Origin: Pseudomonas viridiflava
GTDB taxonomy: Bacteria > Pseudomonadota > Gammaproteobacteria > Pseudomonadales > Pseudomonadaceae
Direction: 5' to 3'
NCBI RefSeq assembly: GCF_900580865.1
Contig: NZ_UTBZ01000070.1
Coordinates: forward strand, 1 to 64,000
DNA: 64,000 bases
Positions 28,371 to 38,057 of this stretch are shown here, one piece after another. The notes below the pieces were generated by a model. It was given only the letters and a program-made list of their open reading frames with translations, was not told the origin of the DNA and did no database searches. A program made the position numbers and the translations under genes. Position 1 is the stretch's first letter; each line of letters starts with the position of its first letter.

Positions 28371-29387
28371 TCACCCCCGATGCATCTGCCGAAACTCGCC
28401 GGGTGGCATCCCGCGTCGACTCTTGAACGTACGATGAAACGAGCGGGGCTCGGTAAACCCCAGATACTGCGCAATGTCCTGAATCGGCAGCGTACTGTTG
28501 AGCAAATAATGCTCAGCCAGTTCCTGACGCAAATCATCGAGAATCTGCTGATACGACGTCCCCGCCTGATGCAACTGCCGCTGCAACGTGCGCACTGAAA
28601 CGGCAAGCTGCTCGGCGACCTGCTCCTTGCGCGGCAAGCCTTCCTTGAGCAACTGCCGCAGGATATTTTTTACCTGCTGTTCAAGCGACGCATCCTCCAG
28701 CGTCGCCATCAATCCCAACGCATGTTCTTCCAGCGTCCGCAGCAACTGCGCATCCGCCTGACGCAACGGCAACTGCAAATAAGCCAGCGGCACGATCAAC
28801 GCCGAATACGGCTGATCAAACAGCACCGGGCAACCGAAAAACGCCTCGTACTGCGCCAGCGTAGCCTCGGTCGGGCATGAATGTTCGAGCCAGACCCCCG
28901 CCGGCGACATCTGCGTATCAGCGATCCAGCGCGCATAGTGCAGCCAGGAACCGAGCACGTTTTCCACCAGATGCCGGCGGATTCGCGGGCGCTGATAACG
29001 GCAAGTCCAGATGAGATGCACTTGACCGTCCAGCACCTCGGCACGGCTGACGCCCATGTCGCCGACCAGTTTCTCGAACGGCATGATCCGGCTCATCGCA
29101 TCACCCAGCGTCGCGCAGTTCATGGTGATGTAACCGAGCACGCTCCACGAATTGGGCAGGACGAAATTCGCCGCGTTGAGCCCGAAAAGCGGGTCGCCCG
29201 AGTGTTCGCAGAAATAATCCAGCAAGCGTTCATGCGCCTCACCGGGCAAACGCAGGGTGTTGTCGCTCAACTGCTGCGCCTGCAAACCCGCTGCCGCCAA
29301 CGCCGGTTCGACGGCCATGCCCAGTTGCTCGGCATGGCGCAGGTATTTGAGCAGCGGCGGAACCGAGGTGAAGCCAAGCGATTGCAT
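28371..29387 (-). CDS. AraC-family transcriptional regulator
   Basis: 338 residues. The N-terminal part is the arabinose-binding-like domain of the OruR/ArgR-type AraC group; the last 100 residues hold two helix-turn-helix motifs (VAEQLAVSVRTLQRQLHQAGTSY, IQDIAQYLGFTEPRSFHRTFKSRRG). The start at 29387 follows AAGGAAT; the frame continues to 29672 across the promoter region of the next operon and is rejected. It is divergent from the flavoprotein gene at 29598 and likely controls it. Confidence 0.88.
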   Translation of the reverse strand: MQSLGFTSVPPLLKYLRHAEQLGMAVEPALAAAGLQAQQLSDNTLRLPGEAHERLLDYFCEHSGDPLFGLNAANFVLPNSWSVLGYITMNCATLGDAMSRIMPFEKLVGDMGVSRAEVLDGQVHLIWTCRYQRPRIRRHLVENVLGSWLHYARWIADTQMSPAGVWLEHSCPTEATLAQYEAFFGCPVLFDQPYSALIVPLAYLQLPLRQADAQLLRTLEEHALGLMATLEDASLEQQVKNILRQLLKEGLPRKEQVAEQLAVSVRTLQRQLHQAGTSYQQILDDLRQELAEHYLLNSTLPIQDIAQYLGFTEPRSFHRTFKSRRGMPPGEFRQMHRG

Positions 29388-29597
29388 GATCCCATTCCTT
29401 TGATCAATGGCGGCGGAGGCGGACGAATAGCCTGAAAGGTAATTTGAAACCCCGACTAAAGTAAATGGCTGACGCTTGCGCGACGTTTGACTCAATTGGC
29501 TACACGAACTGGCCGGATGCGACCGTGACACTTTGCGGCCGCTGGCTAGTATGGGGGCCTGGAATATCACTGATCTGACGGTTAGAAGGACACACGC

Positions 29598-31193
29598 ATG
29601 CGACGCTGGAACGGCTGGGGAGATGCAACCACGGTGGTCGAACTGCCGGCCCAGGGCGCGGAGTTTCTTCATGAGCGCCTGGGCGAGGGGCGCGCGCTGC
29701 CCGATGCCACGCTTGAAGCGGCATTGGCCCGCGTGCCGGCCTCACGGTTGCAGGCGCACACCTTGTACAGCGTCGATGCCCATGACCGCTTGCTGCATGC
29801 CCGAGGCCAGAGTCTGCCGGACTGGCTGGCGTTGCGCGAAGGTGCGCTGGGTAATTATCCGGATGCGGTGGCGTTTCCCGAGACCGCTGAACATATTCGC
29901 CAATTGCTGGCGCTCGCTCACGAACAGGACTTGTGCCTGATCCCGTACGGCGGCGGCACGTCGGTGGCCGGGCACATTAATCCGCCGGGTTCAGCGCGAC
30001 CTGTGGTGACGGTTTCGCTGGCGCGGATGAATCGCCTGATCGACCTCGACGAACAGAGTTTGCTGGCGACGTTTGGCCCCGGTGCGAGTGGCCCGCAGGT
30101 GGAAAGTCAGTTGCGTGCGCGGGGCTACACCCTTGGGCATTTCCCACAGTCGTGGGAGCTGTCGACATTGGGCGGTTGGGTCGCCAGCCGTTCCAGCGGT
30201 CAGCAGTCGTTGCGCTATGGCCGGATCGAGCAATTATTTGCTGGCGGGACGCTGGAAACCTTTGCCGGGCCTTTGGAAATTCCAACGTTCCCGGCCTCAG
30301 CGGCGGGTCCTGATCTGCGCGAAGTGGTGCTCGGTTGCGAGGGGCGTTTCGGGATCATTTCCGAGGTCAAAGTGCGGGTCAGCGCGCTGCCCGCCGATGA
30401 ACGTTTCTACGGCGTTTTTCTCCCCGACTGGCCGCAGGCTCTCAGAGCCATTCGCCAATTGGCCCAGGCACGCGTGCCGCTGTCGATGCTGCGCCTGTCC
30501 AACGCCGTGGAAACCGAAACGCAACTGGCACTGGCCGGTCATCCGCAACAAATCGCCTGGCTGGAAAAGTATCTGAAGCTAAGGGGGGCGGCAGAGGGCA
30601 AATGCCTGCTGACCTTCGGCGTCACCGGCAATCGCCGACAAAACGCGCTGTCGCTAAAACAGGCGAGACATCACCTGAAATCGTTCGGCGGCGTATTCAC
30701 CGGCACCTTGCTCGGCAAGAAATGGGCGCAGAACCGCTTCCGTTTCCCTTACTTGCGCGAGAACCTGTGGAACGCCGGTTACGTGGTCGACACCCTCGAA
30801 ACCGCCACCGACTGGAGCAATGTCGACCACCTGCTCAACCTTATCGAAAGCAGCCTGCGCGACGCCTTGGCTGCAGAAGGCGAGCGCGTGCATGTATTCA
30901 CCCACCTGTCCCACGTCTACGGCGAAGGTTCGAGCATCTACACCACCTACGTGTTTCGCCCGGCGGCGGATTACCCCGCGACGCTGGCACGCTGGAAAGC
31001 GCTCAAACACGCGGCCAGCCAGACCATCGTCGACAACCACGGCACCATCAGTCATCAGCACGGAGTCGGCAAGGATCACGCGCCGTACCTGTTGCGCGAG
31101 AAGGGCGCGCTGGCGATAGAGACTTTGCAGGCGTTGAGCAAACACTTCGATCCGGCCGGGCGCCTCAACCCCGGCACGCTGCTGCCGGAGTGA
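29598..31193 (+). CDS. FAD-binding oxidoreductase of the alkyl-DHAP synthase type
   Basis: 531 residues. The FAD_binding_4 domain contains YGGGTSVAGHINP near residue 115; the C-terminal FAD_oxidase_C domain contains GYVVDTLETATDWS and ISHQHGVGKDH, close to the conserved histidine motif of alkylglycerone-phosphate synthase (ADPS). ADPS replaces the acyl group of acyl-DHAP by a fatty alcohol to make ether lipids. Bacterial relatives next to glycerol-3-phosphate dehydrogenase and a kinase are also compatible with a dehydrogenase role, so the direction of the reaction is not known. First gene of a three-gene operon. Confidence 0.85.
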   Translation: MRRWNGWGDATTVVELPAQGAEFLHERLGEGRALPDATLEAALARVPASRLQAHTLYSVDAHDRLLHARGQSLPDWLALREGALGNYPDAVAFPETAEHIRQLLALAHEQDLCLIPYGGGTSVAGHINPPGSARPVVTVSLARMNRLIDLDEQSLLATFGPGASGPQVESQLRARGYTLGHFPQSWELSTLGGWVASRSSGQQSLRYGRIEQLFAGGTLETFAGPLEIPTFPASAAGPDLREVVLGCEGRFGIISEVKVRVSALPADERFYGVFLPDWPQALRAIRQLAQARVPLSMLRLSNAVETETQLALAGHPQQIAWLEKYLKLRGAAEGKCLLTFGVTGNRRQNALSLKQARHHLKSFGGVFTGTLLGKKWAQNRFRFPYLRENLWNAGYVVDTLETATDWSNVDHLLNLIESSLRDALAAEGERVHVFTHLSHVYGEGSSIYTTYVFRPAADYPATLARWKALKHAASQTIVDNHGTISHQHGVGKDHAPYLLREKGALAIETLQALSKHFDPAGRLNPGTLLPE

Positions 31194-31198
31194 CGGCC

Positions 31199-32794
31199 AT
31201 GAGTCAGAACTGGAACGCCGCATGGCGCCAGCAGATTCTGCCAACCCTGGCAGAACAAACCTGGGACCTGATCGTCATCGGCGGCGGCATCAGCGGCGCC
31301 GGCATCCTGCGTGAAGCCGCGCGCCGAGGCTGGCGCTGCCTGTTGCTTGAGCAACGTGATTTCGCCTGGGGCACCTCTAGCCGATCGTCGAAAATGGTCC
31401 ATGGCGGTTTGCGTTACATCGCCAAGGGCCAGTGGCGCCTGACCCGCGACTCGGTGCGCGAACGTCAGCGTCTGCTCGACGAAGCGCCAGGGCTGGTCGA
31501 GCCGATGAGTTTCATGATGCCGCACTATCGCGGCGGCTTTCCCGGGCCACGGGTGTTGGGTGGTTTGTTGAGTGTTTACGATGCCTTGGCGGGACGGCGC
31601 AGCCATCGTTTTCATGATGCGCAACAGCTTCGATATCTGGCGCCGGGGGTGAAGGAAAACGACTTGCTCGGCGGCACCTGTTTTGTCGATGCGCTGACCG
31701 ATGATGCGCGACTGGTGATGCGTGTGTTGAGCGAGGCGCGGGCGGATGGTGCTGTGGTGGTTAACAGCGTTCGTGTCGAGCATTTGCTGCGAGAAAACGG
31801 ACGGGTGTGCGGCGTTCAGATCGAAGATTGCGAAGCCGGCGCGACCCTGCAAATGCGTTGTGGTGTGCTCGCTGTGGCCACTGGCGCGTGGGCTGAACGC
31901 TTTCGGCCGACTGAGGCACCACGGCAATTGCGGCCACTGCGTGGCAGTCATTTGTTGCTGCCGGGTTGGCGTTTGCCGGTGGCGCAGGCGTTCACTTTCA
32001 TGCATGAGCGCGACCGGCGACCGGTGTTTGTTTTCCCTTGGGAAGGCGCGACGGTGGTGGGCACCACGGATCTTGATCATCGCGAGGATCTAGATCAGAG
32101 CGCGAGTATCAGCGGCGAGGAACTCGACTATCTACTGGCGGCCTGCACACAACAATTCCCCGGTGCAGAAGTGACGGCCAATGACGTGCTGTCGACCTGG
32201 TCCGGCGTGCGTCCGGTGGTCGGCAGCGCAGCGGGTAATCATCAAGACAAACCCTCGAACGAAACCCGCGAGCATGTGCTGTGGCAGGAGCCCGGTTGCG
32301 TGACTCTGGCCGGCGGTAAACTGACTACGTTTCGCCCGCAAGCCATCGAAGTGCTCAAGGCGTGTGCGGACATGCTGGATCGTTCCTTCGTAGATGACGC
32401 AGCGCCGGTGTTTGCCGCCGTACCTGCGCTGGCGATTGCAGAATTGAGCAACCAGCAATGGCGACGACTGGCCGGACGGCATGGCCGAAACCTGCCGAGG
32501 CTGGCGCAACTGATCAACGATATCGGCCACGAAAAGGTTGGCGCCACGGACACCTTATGGGCAGAACTGGCCTTCGCCTGCGAAGCGGAAATGGTCTTGC
32601 ACCTCGACGATCTGCTGCTGCGCCGCACACGTCTGGGCCTGTTGCTGCCTCGTAGCGGCGAAGATTATTTCACCGCCATCCGCCAGCTCTGCCAGCCAAG
32701 ACTCGGCTGGAGCGACGAACACTGGCAGCAGGAAATTCAGCGTTATCGGGCGTTGTGGCAACGCCATCACGGTTTGCCGGATGCCACGCCTTGA
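31199..32794 (+). CDS. FAD-dependent glycerol-3-phosphate dehydrogenase family protein
   Basis: 531 residues. The Rossmann motif [22 protein letters not shown] is near residue 25 and the signature [20 protein letters not shown] near 60, as in Glp[14 protein letters not shown] and the C-terminal [10 protein letters not shown] are also GlpD-like. It oxidises glycerol 3-phosphate or a close analogue to the dihydroxyacetone form and passes electrons to the quinone pool. The canonical aerobic glpD is normally with glpK/glpR, so this is a paralogue. It starts five bases after the flavoprotein gene. Confidence 0.88.
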   Translation: MSQNWNAAWRQQILPTLAEQTWDLIVIGGGISGAGILREAARRGWRCLLLEQRDFAWGTSSRSSKMVHGGLRYIAKGQWRLTRDSVRERQRLLDEAPGLVEPMSFMMPHYRGGFPGPRVLGGLLSVYDALAGRRSHRFHDAQQLRYLAPGVKENDLLGGTCFVDALTDDARLVMRVLSEARADGAVVVNSVRVEHLLRENGRVCGVQIEDCEAGATLQMRCGVLAVATGAWAERFRPTEAPRQLRPLRGSHLLLPGWRLPVAQAFTFMHERDRRPVFVFPWEGATVVGTTDLDHREDLDQSASISGEELDYLLAACTQQFPGAEVTANDVLSTWSGVRPVVGSAAGNHQDKPSNETREHVLWQEPGCVTLAGGKLTTFRPQAIEVLKACADMLDRSFVDDAAPVFAAVPALAIAELSNQQWRRLAGRHGRNLPRLAQLINDIGHEKVGATDTLWAELAFACEAEMVLHLDDLLLRRTRLGLLLPRSGEDYFTAIRQLCQPRLGWSDEHWQQEIQRYRALWQRHHGLPDATP

Positions 32795-32814
32795 TGCCCC
32801 TTGAAGAGAGCTCC

Positions 32815-34383
32815 ATGGATAACCACCCGAACAAGCGTTACCTGCTGGCCATCGACAACGGCACCCAGAGCGTGCGCGCGCTGCTCTTCGATCTGCAGGG
32901 CAATCTGCTTGGCAAAGGCAAGGTTGAATTGCAGGCCTATTACTCGACGCAACCGGGCTGGGCCGAGCAGGATCCGGAGTATTACTGGGCAAAGCTCGGC
33001 GAGGCGTGTCAGCAAGTCTGGGCGCAGACCGGCATTGATCGTTCGCAGATTGCAGGGGTGTCACTGACCACTCAGCGCGGTACGGTGATCAATGTCGATG
33101 CCGAGGGCAAACCGCTGCGCCCGGCGATTCTGTGGCTCGATCAGCGTCAGAGCGAGGTCGAGGGCGGGATCAAAGGACCGTGGGGCTGGCTGTTCAAACT
33201 GGTCGGCGCGCAGGGCACGGTGGATTATTTTCGTGCTCAGGCTGAGGCTAACTGGATAGCAAAACACCAGCCTGAAGTGTGGGCGGCGACTGACAAGTTT
33301 TTGTTGCTGTCGGGGTTTCTCACCCATCGATTATGCGGACGTTTTGTCGACTCGATCGGCTGTTGCGTTGGCTATCTGCCGTTCGACTTCAAACGGCTGA
33401 AATGGGCTGCGCCGAGTGACTGGAAATGGCAGGCGCTGGCGGTGCGTCCTGAGCAATTGCCGACCCTGCACAAACCCGGTGAAACCCTCGGCTACATCAC
33501 CGCTGAAGCCGCTCGCCACACCGGCATTCCCGAGGGCTTGCCGCTGATTGCTGCCGGTGCCGACAAGGCTTGCGAAGTGGTCGGTGCCGGCGTGGTCGAT
33601 GCGAGCACGGTGTGCCTGTCTTACGGCACCACGGCGACGATCACCAGCACCCGCTCGCGCTATCTGGAAATTGTCCCGTTGATTCCGCCGTACCCCTCGG
33701 CGGTTCCGGATCAGTACAACTGCGAGGTGATGATTTATCGCGGTTACTGGATGGTCAGTTGGTTCAAGAACGAGTTCGGCTTGCGCGAGATGCAGCAGGC
33801 CAAAGAGCAGGGCATCGAGCCGGAGCAACTGTTCGACGCGCTGGTGGAAGCGGTTCCACCGGGATCGATGGGTTTGATGCTGCAACCGTATTGGTCGCCG
33901 GGGATTCGCGAGCCGGGTGTCGAGGCGAAAGGCGCGATGATCGGCTTCGGCGACGTGCACACCCGCGCGCACATTTACCGGGCGATTCTTGAGGGGCTGG
34001 CGTATGCGTTGCGCCAGGGCTTGGAGAATATCGAGCGGCGTTCAAAGGTCTCGGTCAAGCGGTTGCGCGTGGCCGGTGGCGGCTCGCAGAGTGATGCGGC
34101 GATGCAGCTCACGGCGAACATTTTCGGCCTGCCGGCGGAGCGTCCGCATGTGTATGAAGCGTCGGGTCTGGGGGCGGCGATTTGCTGTGCGGTGGGGTTG
34201 GGATTGCATGCGGATTTCCCCACGGCGATCGCGGCAATGACCCGGGTGGGCGCGGTTTTCACCCCGCAGCCGGAGGCACAAAAAATCTACGAGCAGCTGT
34301 ACAAAGAGGTCTACCTGCGCATGTACCGCCAGCTCAAACCGCTGTATCAAAGCATCCGCAAAATCACCGGTTACCCCGCCTGA
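32815..34383 (+). CDS. FGGY-family carbohydrate kinase
   Basis: 522 residues. [21 protein letters not shown] is the N-terminal phosphate motif of the FGGY/glycerol-kinase fold, and [26 protein letters not shown] is the C-terminal ATP motif. It phosphorylates a polyol or sugar. The pairing with a glycerol-3-phosphate dehydrogenase-like gene 20 bases upstream suggests glycerol, an alkylglycerol or a related polyol. GAAGAGAG precedes the ATG. A REP pair closes the operon. Confidence 0.88.
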   Translation: MDNHPNKRYLLAIDNGTQSVRALLFDLQGNLLGKGKVELQAYYSTQPGWAEQDPEYYWAKLGEACQQVWAQTGIDRSQIAGVSLTTQRGTVINVDAEGKPLRPAILWLDQRQSEVEGGIKGPWGWLFKLVGAQGTVDYFRAQAEANWIAKHQPEVWAATDKFLLLSGFLTHRLCGRFVDSIGCCVGYLPFDFKRLKWAAPSDWKWQALAVRPEQLPTLHKPGETLGYITAEAARHTGIPEGLPLIAAGADKACEVVGAGVVDASTVCLSYGTTATITSTRSRYLEIVPLIPPYPSAVPDQYNCEVMIYRGYWMVSWFKNEFGLREMQQAKEQGIEPEQLFDALVEAVPPGSMGLMLQPYWSPGIREPGVEAKGAMIGFGDVHTRAHIYRAILEGLAYALRQGLENIERRSKVSVKRLRVAGGGSQSDAAMQLTANIFGLPAERPHVYEASGLGAAICCAVGLGLHADFPTAIAAMTRVGAVFTPQPEAQKIYEQLYKEVYLRMYRQLKPLYQSIRKITGYPA

Positions 34384-34400
34384 AAGAACACCACAAATCC

Positions 34401-34488
34401 CCTGTAGGAGCTGCCGAAGGCTGCGATCTTTTGATCTTGTTTTTCAAGATCAACGTCAAAAGATCGCAGCCTTCGGCAGCTCCTACAG
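34401..34488. repeat. REP palindrome pair (GTAGGAGCTGCCG family)
   Basis: CCTGTAGGAGCTGCCGAAGG with CTGCGATCTTTTGA, and its exact complement. The near-perfect 38-base arms with a small loop could also act as a terminator of the kinase operon. Confidence 0.9.
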
Positions 34489-34611
34489 GGACCGTATTGC
34501 GATTCGATGTGGCGCCATCGGAGAGCTTTTCTGGTGAGATCGGACAGTGTCAGCGGCGGGGTCGGTTGTTAGGCTCATCCCCCTCGGCACCGCCAATAAG
34601 AACCAGAAGCA

Positions 34612-35901
34612 ATGAAGCTGACCTTCCTCCTGTTGCTGCTTTGTGCAACGGCCCCGAGCGCCTGGGGCTGGTCGAACCATACGGTGGGCAGCTATCTGGC
34701 GTTGCAGGGACTGCCGGCGTTGCGTGATGCACCAGCGGTTGAAGTCGAGCCGCTGGAGCAGTTTCTCACCGAGCAATATCCGGCCGTGCTGGCGCTGTTG
34801 GAGCAACAGGAAAGCTTCGCCCGCGAGCACTTCGCTCAGTACCCGCCACGCCCTGACAATCTGAAGTTGCCCGCAGTGCCGAGTAACAATCTGCGCCACG
34901 ATTTCCTCTCGGCGCTGCGCATTAATCCCGAGATACATCTGGCAATGGTCATTCAGCCATTACCCGGCAAAGACCTGCCAGAACGCGAGCATCTGCAAGC
35001 TAATCAAGTCATGGTCGAGCAAACCCTCTCACCGTGGAATCGCCAGCGTTTTATCGTTGTCGCCGAGCATGAAAAAGTCGCCCCGCTGGCCGTGCTCGCC
35101 AGCGCCGCCGACGAGCCGGATTACGGCCACGACATCAACCTGTTCAGCGACAACCCTGGCAACGTCGGCGCGCTCTACGGTTTCGGCCCGCAACCGTTCG
35201 GCGATGCGCGTTTCCAGTACAGCTCGCAGGCGCCGTTCCACATGGGCTTCTTCCATGAAAGCGCGGTGGTGTATGCCGCTGCCGGTTTCCTCGAGCGCAG
35301 TTGGCCGGACTGGCGCGCGTATCAATACCTGGGCCTGGCGCGATTGGCGTTTGCCAGCGGTCATCCATATTGGGGTTATCGCTTTCTCGGTTGGGGCCTG
35401 CATCACATTCAGGACCTGACCCAGCCGTATCACGCCAAGCCATTGCCGGGCGTCGACCTCGCCAGTCTGCTGTTGCTGGAAGGCAAGGCGCTGGCCGGTT
35501 TCGCCACCGACAAACAAGCCTCCATCGAGCGCGTCGCTACTCGGCACATGGAAGTGGAGAAGTATCAGTCAACCTGGCTGCGCCGTGTGCTGCGTGCCGG
35601 TCAGCCGCATCCGATGCTCGCGGCTTACGCCGATGTGGCTCAGGACAAAACCTACCCGCCGTACTCGGTCGACTACCTGCGCGAAGTGGTCAGCGCCGAA
35701 GCCGTCAACGACTCCGCAGCCTTCGACGAAGCCATCGGCCAGTGGCTGGAAACGGCGCCCGTCAGCAGTGATTTCAGCAGCGGCAATCAGCTGCATCGAG
35801 AAGATTTCGACCATCCGACACTCAACCAGCAACTGTTCAAGTTACTGGGGCATTTCGGCTCGCACAGCCGAATCTACGTCAGCGCGGGATTGGCGCCCTA
35901 G
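34612..35901 (+). CDS. Secreted zinc phospholipase C / S1-P1 nuclease-fold protein
   Basis: 429 residues. After a signal peptide (cleavage near APSAWG) the mature protein would begin with W or GW-S-N-H; an N-terminal Trp and a nearby His are zinc ligands in this fold. The downstream motif WGLHHIQDLTQPYHAK near residue 265 matches the HxxxD...H zinc site. DYGHDINLF near 165 and RHDF near 100 may supply further ligands. A phospholipase role is likelier than a nuclease because of the lipid-type neighbours. The ribosome site is weak. A sequence gap of 49 bases leads to the DUF1302 gene. Confidence 0.72.
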   Translation: MKLTFLLLLLCATAPSAWGWSNHTVGSYLALQGLPALRDAPAVEVEPLEQFLTEQYPAVLALLEQQESFAREHFAQYPPRPDNLKLPAVPSNNLRHDFLSALRINPEIHLAMVIQPLPGKDLPEREHLQANQVMVEQTLSPWNRQRFIVVAEHEKVAPLAVLASAADEPDYGHDINLFSDNPGNVGALYGFGPQPFGDARFQYSSQAPFHMGFFHESAVVYAAAGFLERSWPDWRAYQYLGLARLAFASGHPYWGYRFLGWGLHHIQDLTQPYHAKPLPGVDLASLLLLEGKALAGFATDKQASIERVATRHMEVEKYQSTWLRRVLRAGQPHPMLAAYADVAQDKTYPPYSVDYLREVVSAEAVNDSAAFDEAIGQWLETAPVSSDFSSGNQLHREDFDHPTLNQQLFKLLGHFGSHSRIYVSAGLAP

Positions 35902-35950
35902 CCACCGCGGCAGGACAACAAAACAATAAAAAACAGGGAAGGAGGAACAC

Positions 35951-37909
35951 ATGATCAACTCTCGATTGCGCCTGACAGGCGCCGCGCTCCCCGGTGTCGG
36001 CCTGGCCGGGTTGCTGCAACTGTGCGCAGTCGATGCGGCGCACGCGGTGGAGTTCAGCCTGATGGACAAGCAGGTCACCGGCTCCCTCGACACGACCTTG
36101 TCCTATGGCCGTTTGTGGCGGGTGCAGGGCCGCGACAAGACTAACGATGACGTCAACACCAACGACGGCAATCGCAACTTCGACACCGGGCTGGTTTCCG
36201 AGGTGTACAAGATCACCTCCGAGCTTGAAGCCAACTATCAGAACTATGGCGTGTTTGTGCGCGGCACCGCGTTCTACGACACGCAACTGATGGACAAGCG
36301 CAACGACTACTACGACAACAACAGCCCGTCGCAACCGAGCCAGAGCTACCCGCAGGATAACCATTTCACCAGCCAGACCCGCGACATCGCCGGCAGCCGC
36401 ATCGAGATGCTCGACGCCTATGTGCACGGCAGTTGGGACGTTGCGCAGATGCCAGTGACGGCGCGCGTCGGTCGGCAGGTGTTCAACTGGGGGGAGGGGA
36501 TTTTCTATCGCGGCGGGATCAACACCACCAACCCGGTGGACGCTGCCAAGTACCGCTTGCCCGGTGCCGAAGTGAAGGAAGTGCTGGTGCCGGTCGAGGC
36601 ACTGAGTTTCAACATCGGCCTCACCGACTCGCTGACGATGGAGAGTTTCTACCAGACCAACTGGAAGGAAACCCGCATCGACCCGGTCGGCACCTTCTAC
36701 TCGCAGACCGATCTGTTCGCCGACGGCGGCAACACCGGGTACAACAACTTCAGCGGCACGGCGCTTGATACGCCGGTACCGGGCTTCGGCAACGTCATCG
36801 GTTTGTACAGCGCGCTGGGCAACAACCCGTTGCTGAATTCCGCCCTGCAAACCACTGGCCTGTACGCCAACGGCGTCACTCCGGCCTATGGCAACACACT
36901 GAAAGTGGCGAGCATCGGCAAGGACTACAACGCGCGCAACGATGGTCAGTTCGGCTTTGCCTTTCGCTACATCGCTGAGCAGCTCAACAGCACCGAGTTC
37001 GGTCTGTACATGGTCAACTACCACGCCAAGGAACCGACCATTGCTGCGGATCTAGGTGGATACAACGGCATCGACATGGATGCCCTGACCAACCTGTTGG
37101 CCGGTGTCGCGGGCGATCAGGCGGGAGCGTTGGCCAATGGTCTGGCCACGGCGGATGTGATGGGCAATATCCAGGCGCATCGGCGTTATGCCGAAGACAT
37201 TCGCATGTACGGTTTCAGCTTCAACACCACGTTGGGCGAGGCCTCGGTGTTTGGTGAGATTGCTTATCGGCCGAACCTGCCGATTGGCGTTGCGGCCACT
37301 AACGATCTGATCGGCGACCTGGCCAACGGTGCGGCTGTGGCGGTGACGGGCCGGCCGATCAACGTCGGCGGGCAGATGGTCAATCTCAACAGCGAGATCA
37401 ACAACGCCGAACGTGTCGAAGCGTTCAACACCTCGCTCGGCACCATTTACAACTTCGGCCCGACGGCCTCGTTCGACTCGCTGTTCGGCATCTTCGAACT
37501 GGCCTCCGAACACCTGCGCGGCAGCAGTCTGCAATACACCGCGTATGACGGCAGTCGTCGTTACTACGCCGGCACCGGTAACTTTTCCTATGTCTCTGGC
37601 GGTGATCGCGACGATCAGGTCAATCGCAATTCCTACAGCTACACGGCGATGCTCAACGGCACCTGGAACGACGTGTACGCCGGGGTCAACGTCTCGCCAT
37701 ACATCGTTTACAAGGACGATTTCGAGGGCAACAGCTATCAGGCCGGCAACACCATCGAAGGTCGCAAGGCCTACACGCTGGGGATCAAGGCCAACTACCA
37801 GAACAAGCTCGAAGCCGAACTGCAATACACCGAGTTCTACGGCGGCGGGCAGAACAACGGCATTCGCGACCGCGACAACGTCGGGTTCAACCTCAAGTAT
37901 TTCCTGTGA
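35951..37909 (+). CDS. DUF1302 outer-membrane barrel protein
   Basis: 652 residues with a signal peptide ending near AAHAVEF. The body alternates short hydrophobic and polar strands (GSLDTTLSYGRLWRV, FNTSLGTIYNFG, YTLGIKANYQN) and ends in the strand NVGFNLKYFL with terminal Leu after Phe, consistent with an outer-membrane beta-barrel. DUF1302 proteins are almost always followed by DUF1329, as here, and are thought to pass hydrophobic compounds. GGAAGGAGG precedes the ATG. Confidence 0.87.
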   Translation: MINSRLRLTGAALPGVGLAGLLQLCAVDAAHAVEFSLMDKQVTGSLDTTLSYGRLWRVQGRDKTNDDVNTNDGNRNFDTGLVSEVYKITSELEANYQNYGVFVRGTAFYDTQLMDKRNDYYDNNSPSQPSQSYPQDNHFTSQTRDIAGSRIEMLDAYVHGSWDVAQMPVTARVGRQVFNWGEGIFYRGGINTTNPVDAAKYRLPGAEVKEVLVPVEALSFNIGLTDSLTMESFYQTNWKETRIDPVGTFYSQTDLFADGGNTGYNNFSGTALDTPVPGFGNVIGLYSALGNNPLLNSALQTTGLYANGVTPAYGNTLKVASIGKDYNARNDGQFGFAFRYIAEQLNSTEFGLYMVNYHAKEPTIAADLGGYNGIDMDALTNLLAGVAGDQAGALANGLATADVMGNIQAHRRYAEDIRMYGFSFNTTLGEASVFGEIAYRPNLPIGVAATNDLIGDLANGAAVAVTGRPINVGGQMVNLNSEINNAERVEAFNTSLGTIYNFGPTASFDSLFGIFELASEHLRGSSLQYTAYDGSRRYYAGTGNFSYVSGGDRDDQVNRNSYSYTAMLNGTWNDVYAGVNVSPYIVYKDDFEGNSYQAGNTIEGRKAYTLGIKANYQNKLEAELQYTEFYGGGQNNGIRDRDNVGFNLKYFL

Positions 37910-37942
37910 GTTTCATACGAGATTTCTGCAACACATCATCCC

Positions 37943-38036
37943 CCTGTGGGAGCGAGCTTGCTCGCGAAGAGGCCGGCACATTCAAAACAGGTATCGCCTG
38001 ATACACCGCTTTCGCGAGCAAGCTCGCTCCCACAGG
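37943..38036. repeat. REP palindrome pair (GTGGGAGCGAGC family)
   Basis: CCTGTGGGAGCGAGCTTGCT with CGCGAA, and its complement, inside the 148-base gap of the DUF1302-DUF1329 pair. It may reduce expression of the second gene relative to the first. Confidence 0.9.
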
Positions 38037-38057
38037 TTTTTGTATTTGGAGAAGATC

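Noticed and set aside
29598..31193. Flavoprotein as a glycolate or D-lactate oxidase
   Set aside because: The fold is shared, but ISHQHGVG and the VDTLETATDWS region fit the alkyl-DHAP synthase group better, and glycolate or lactate partner genes are absent.
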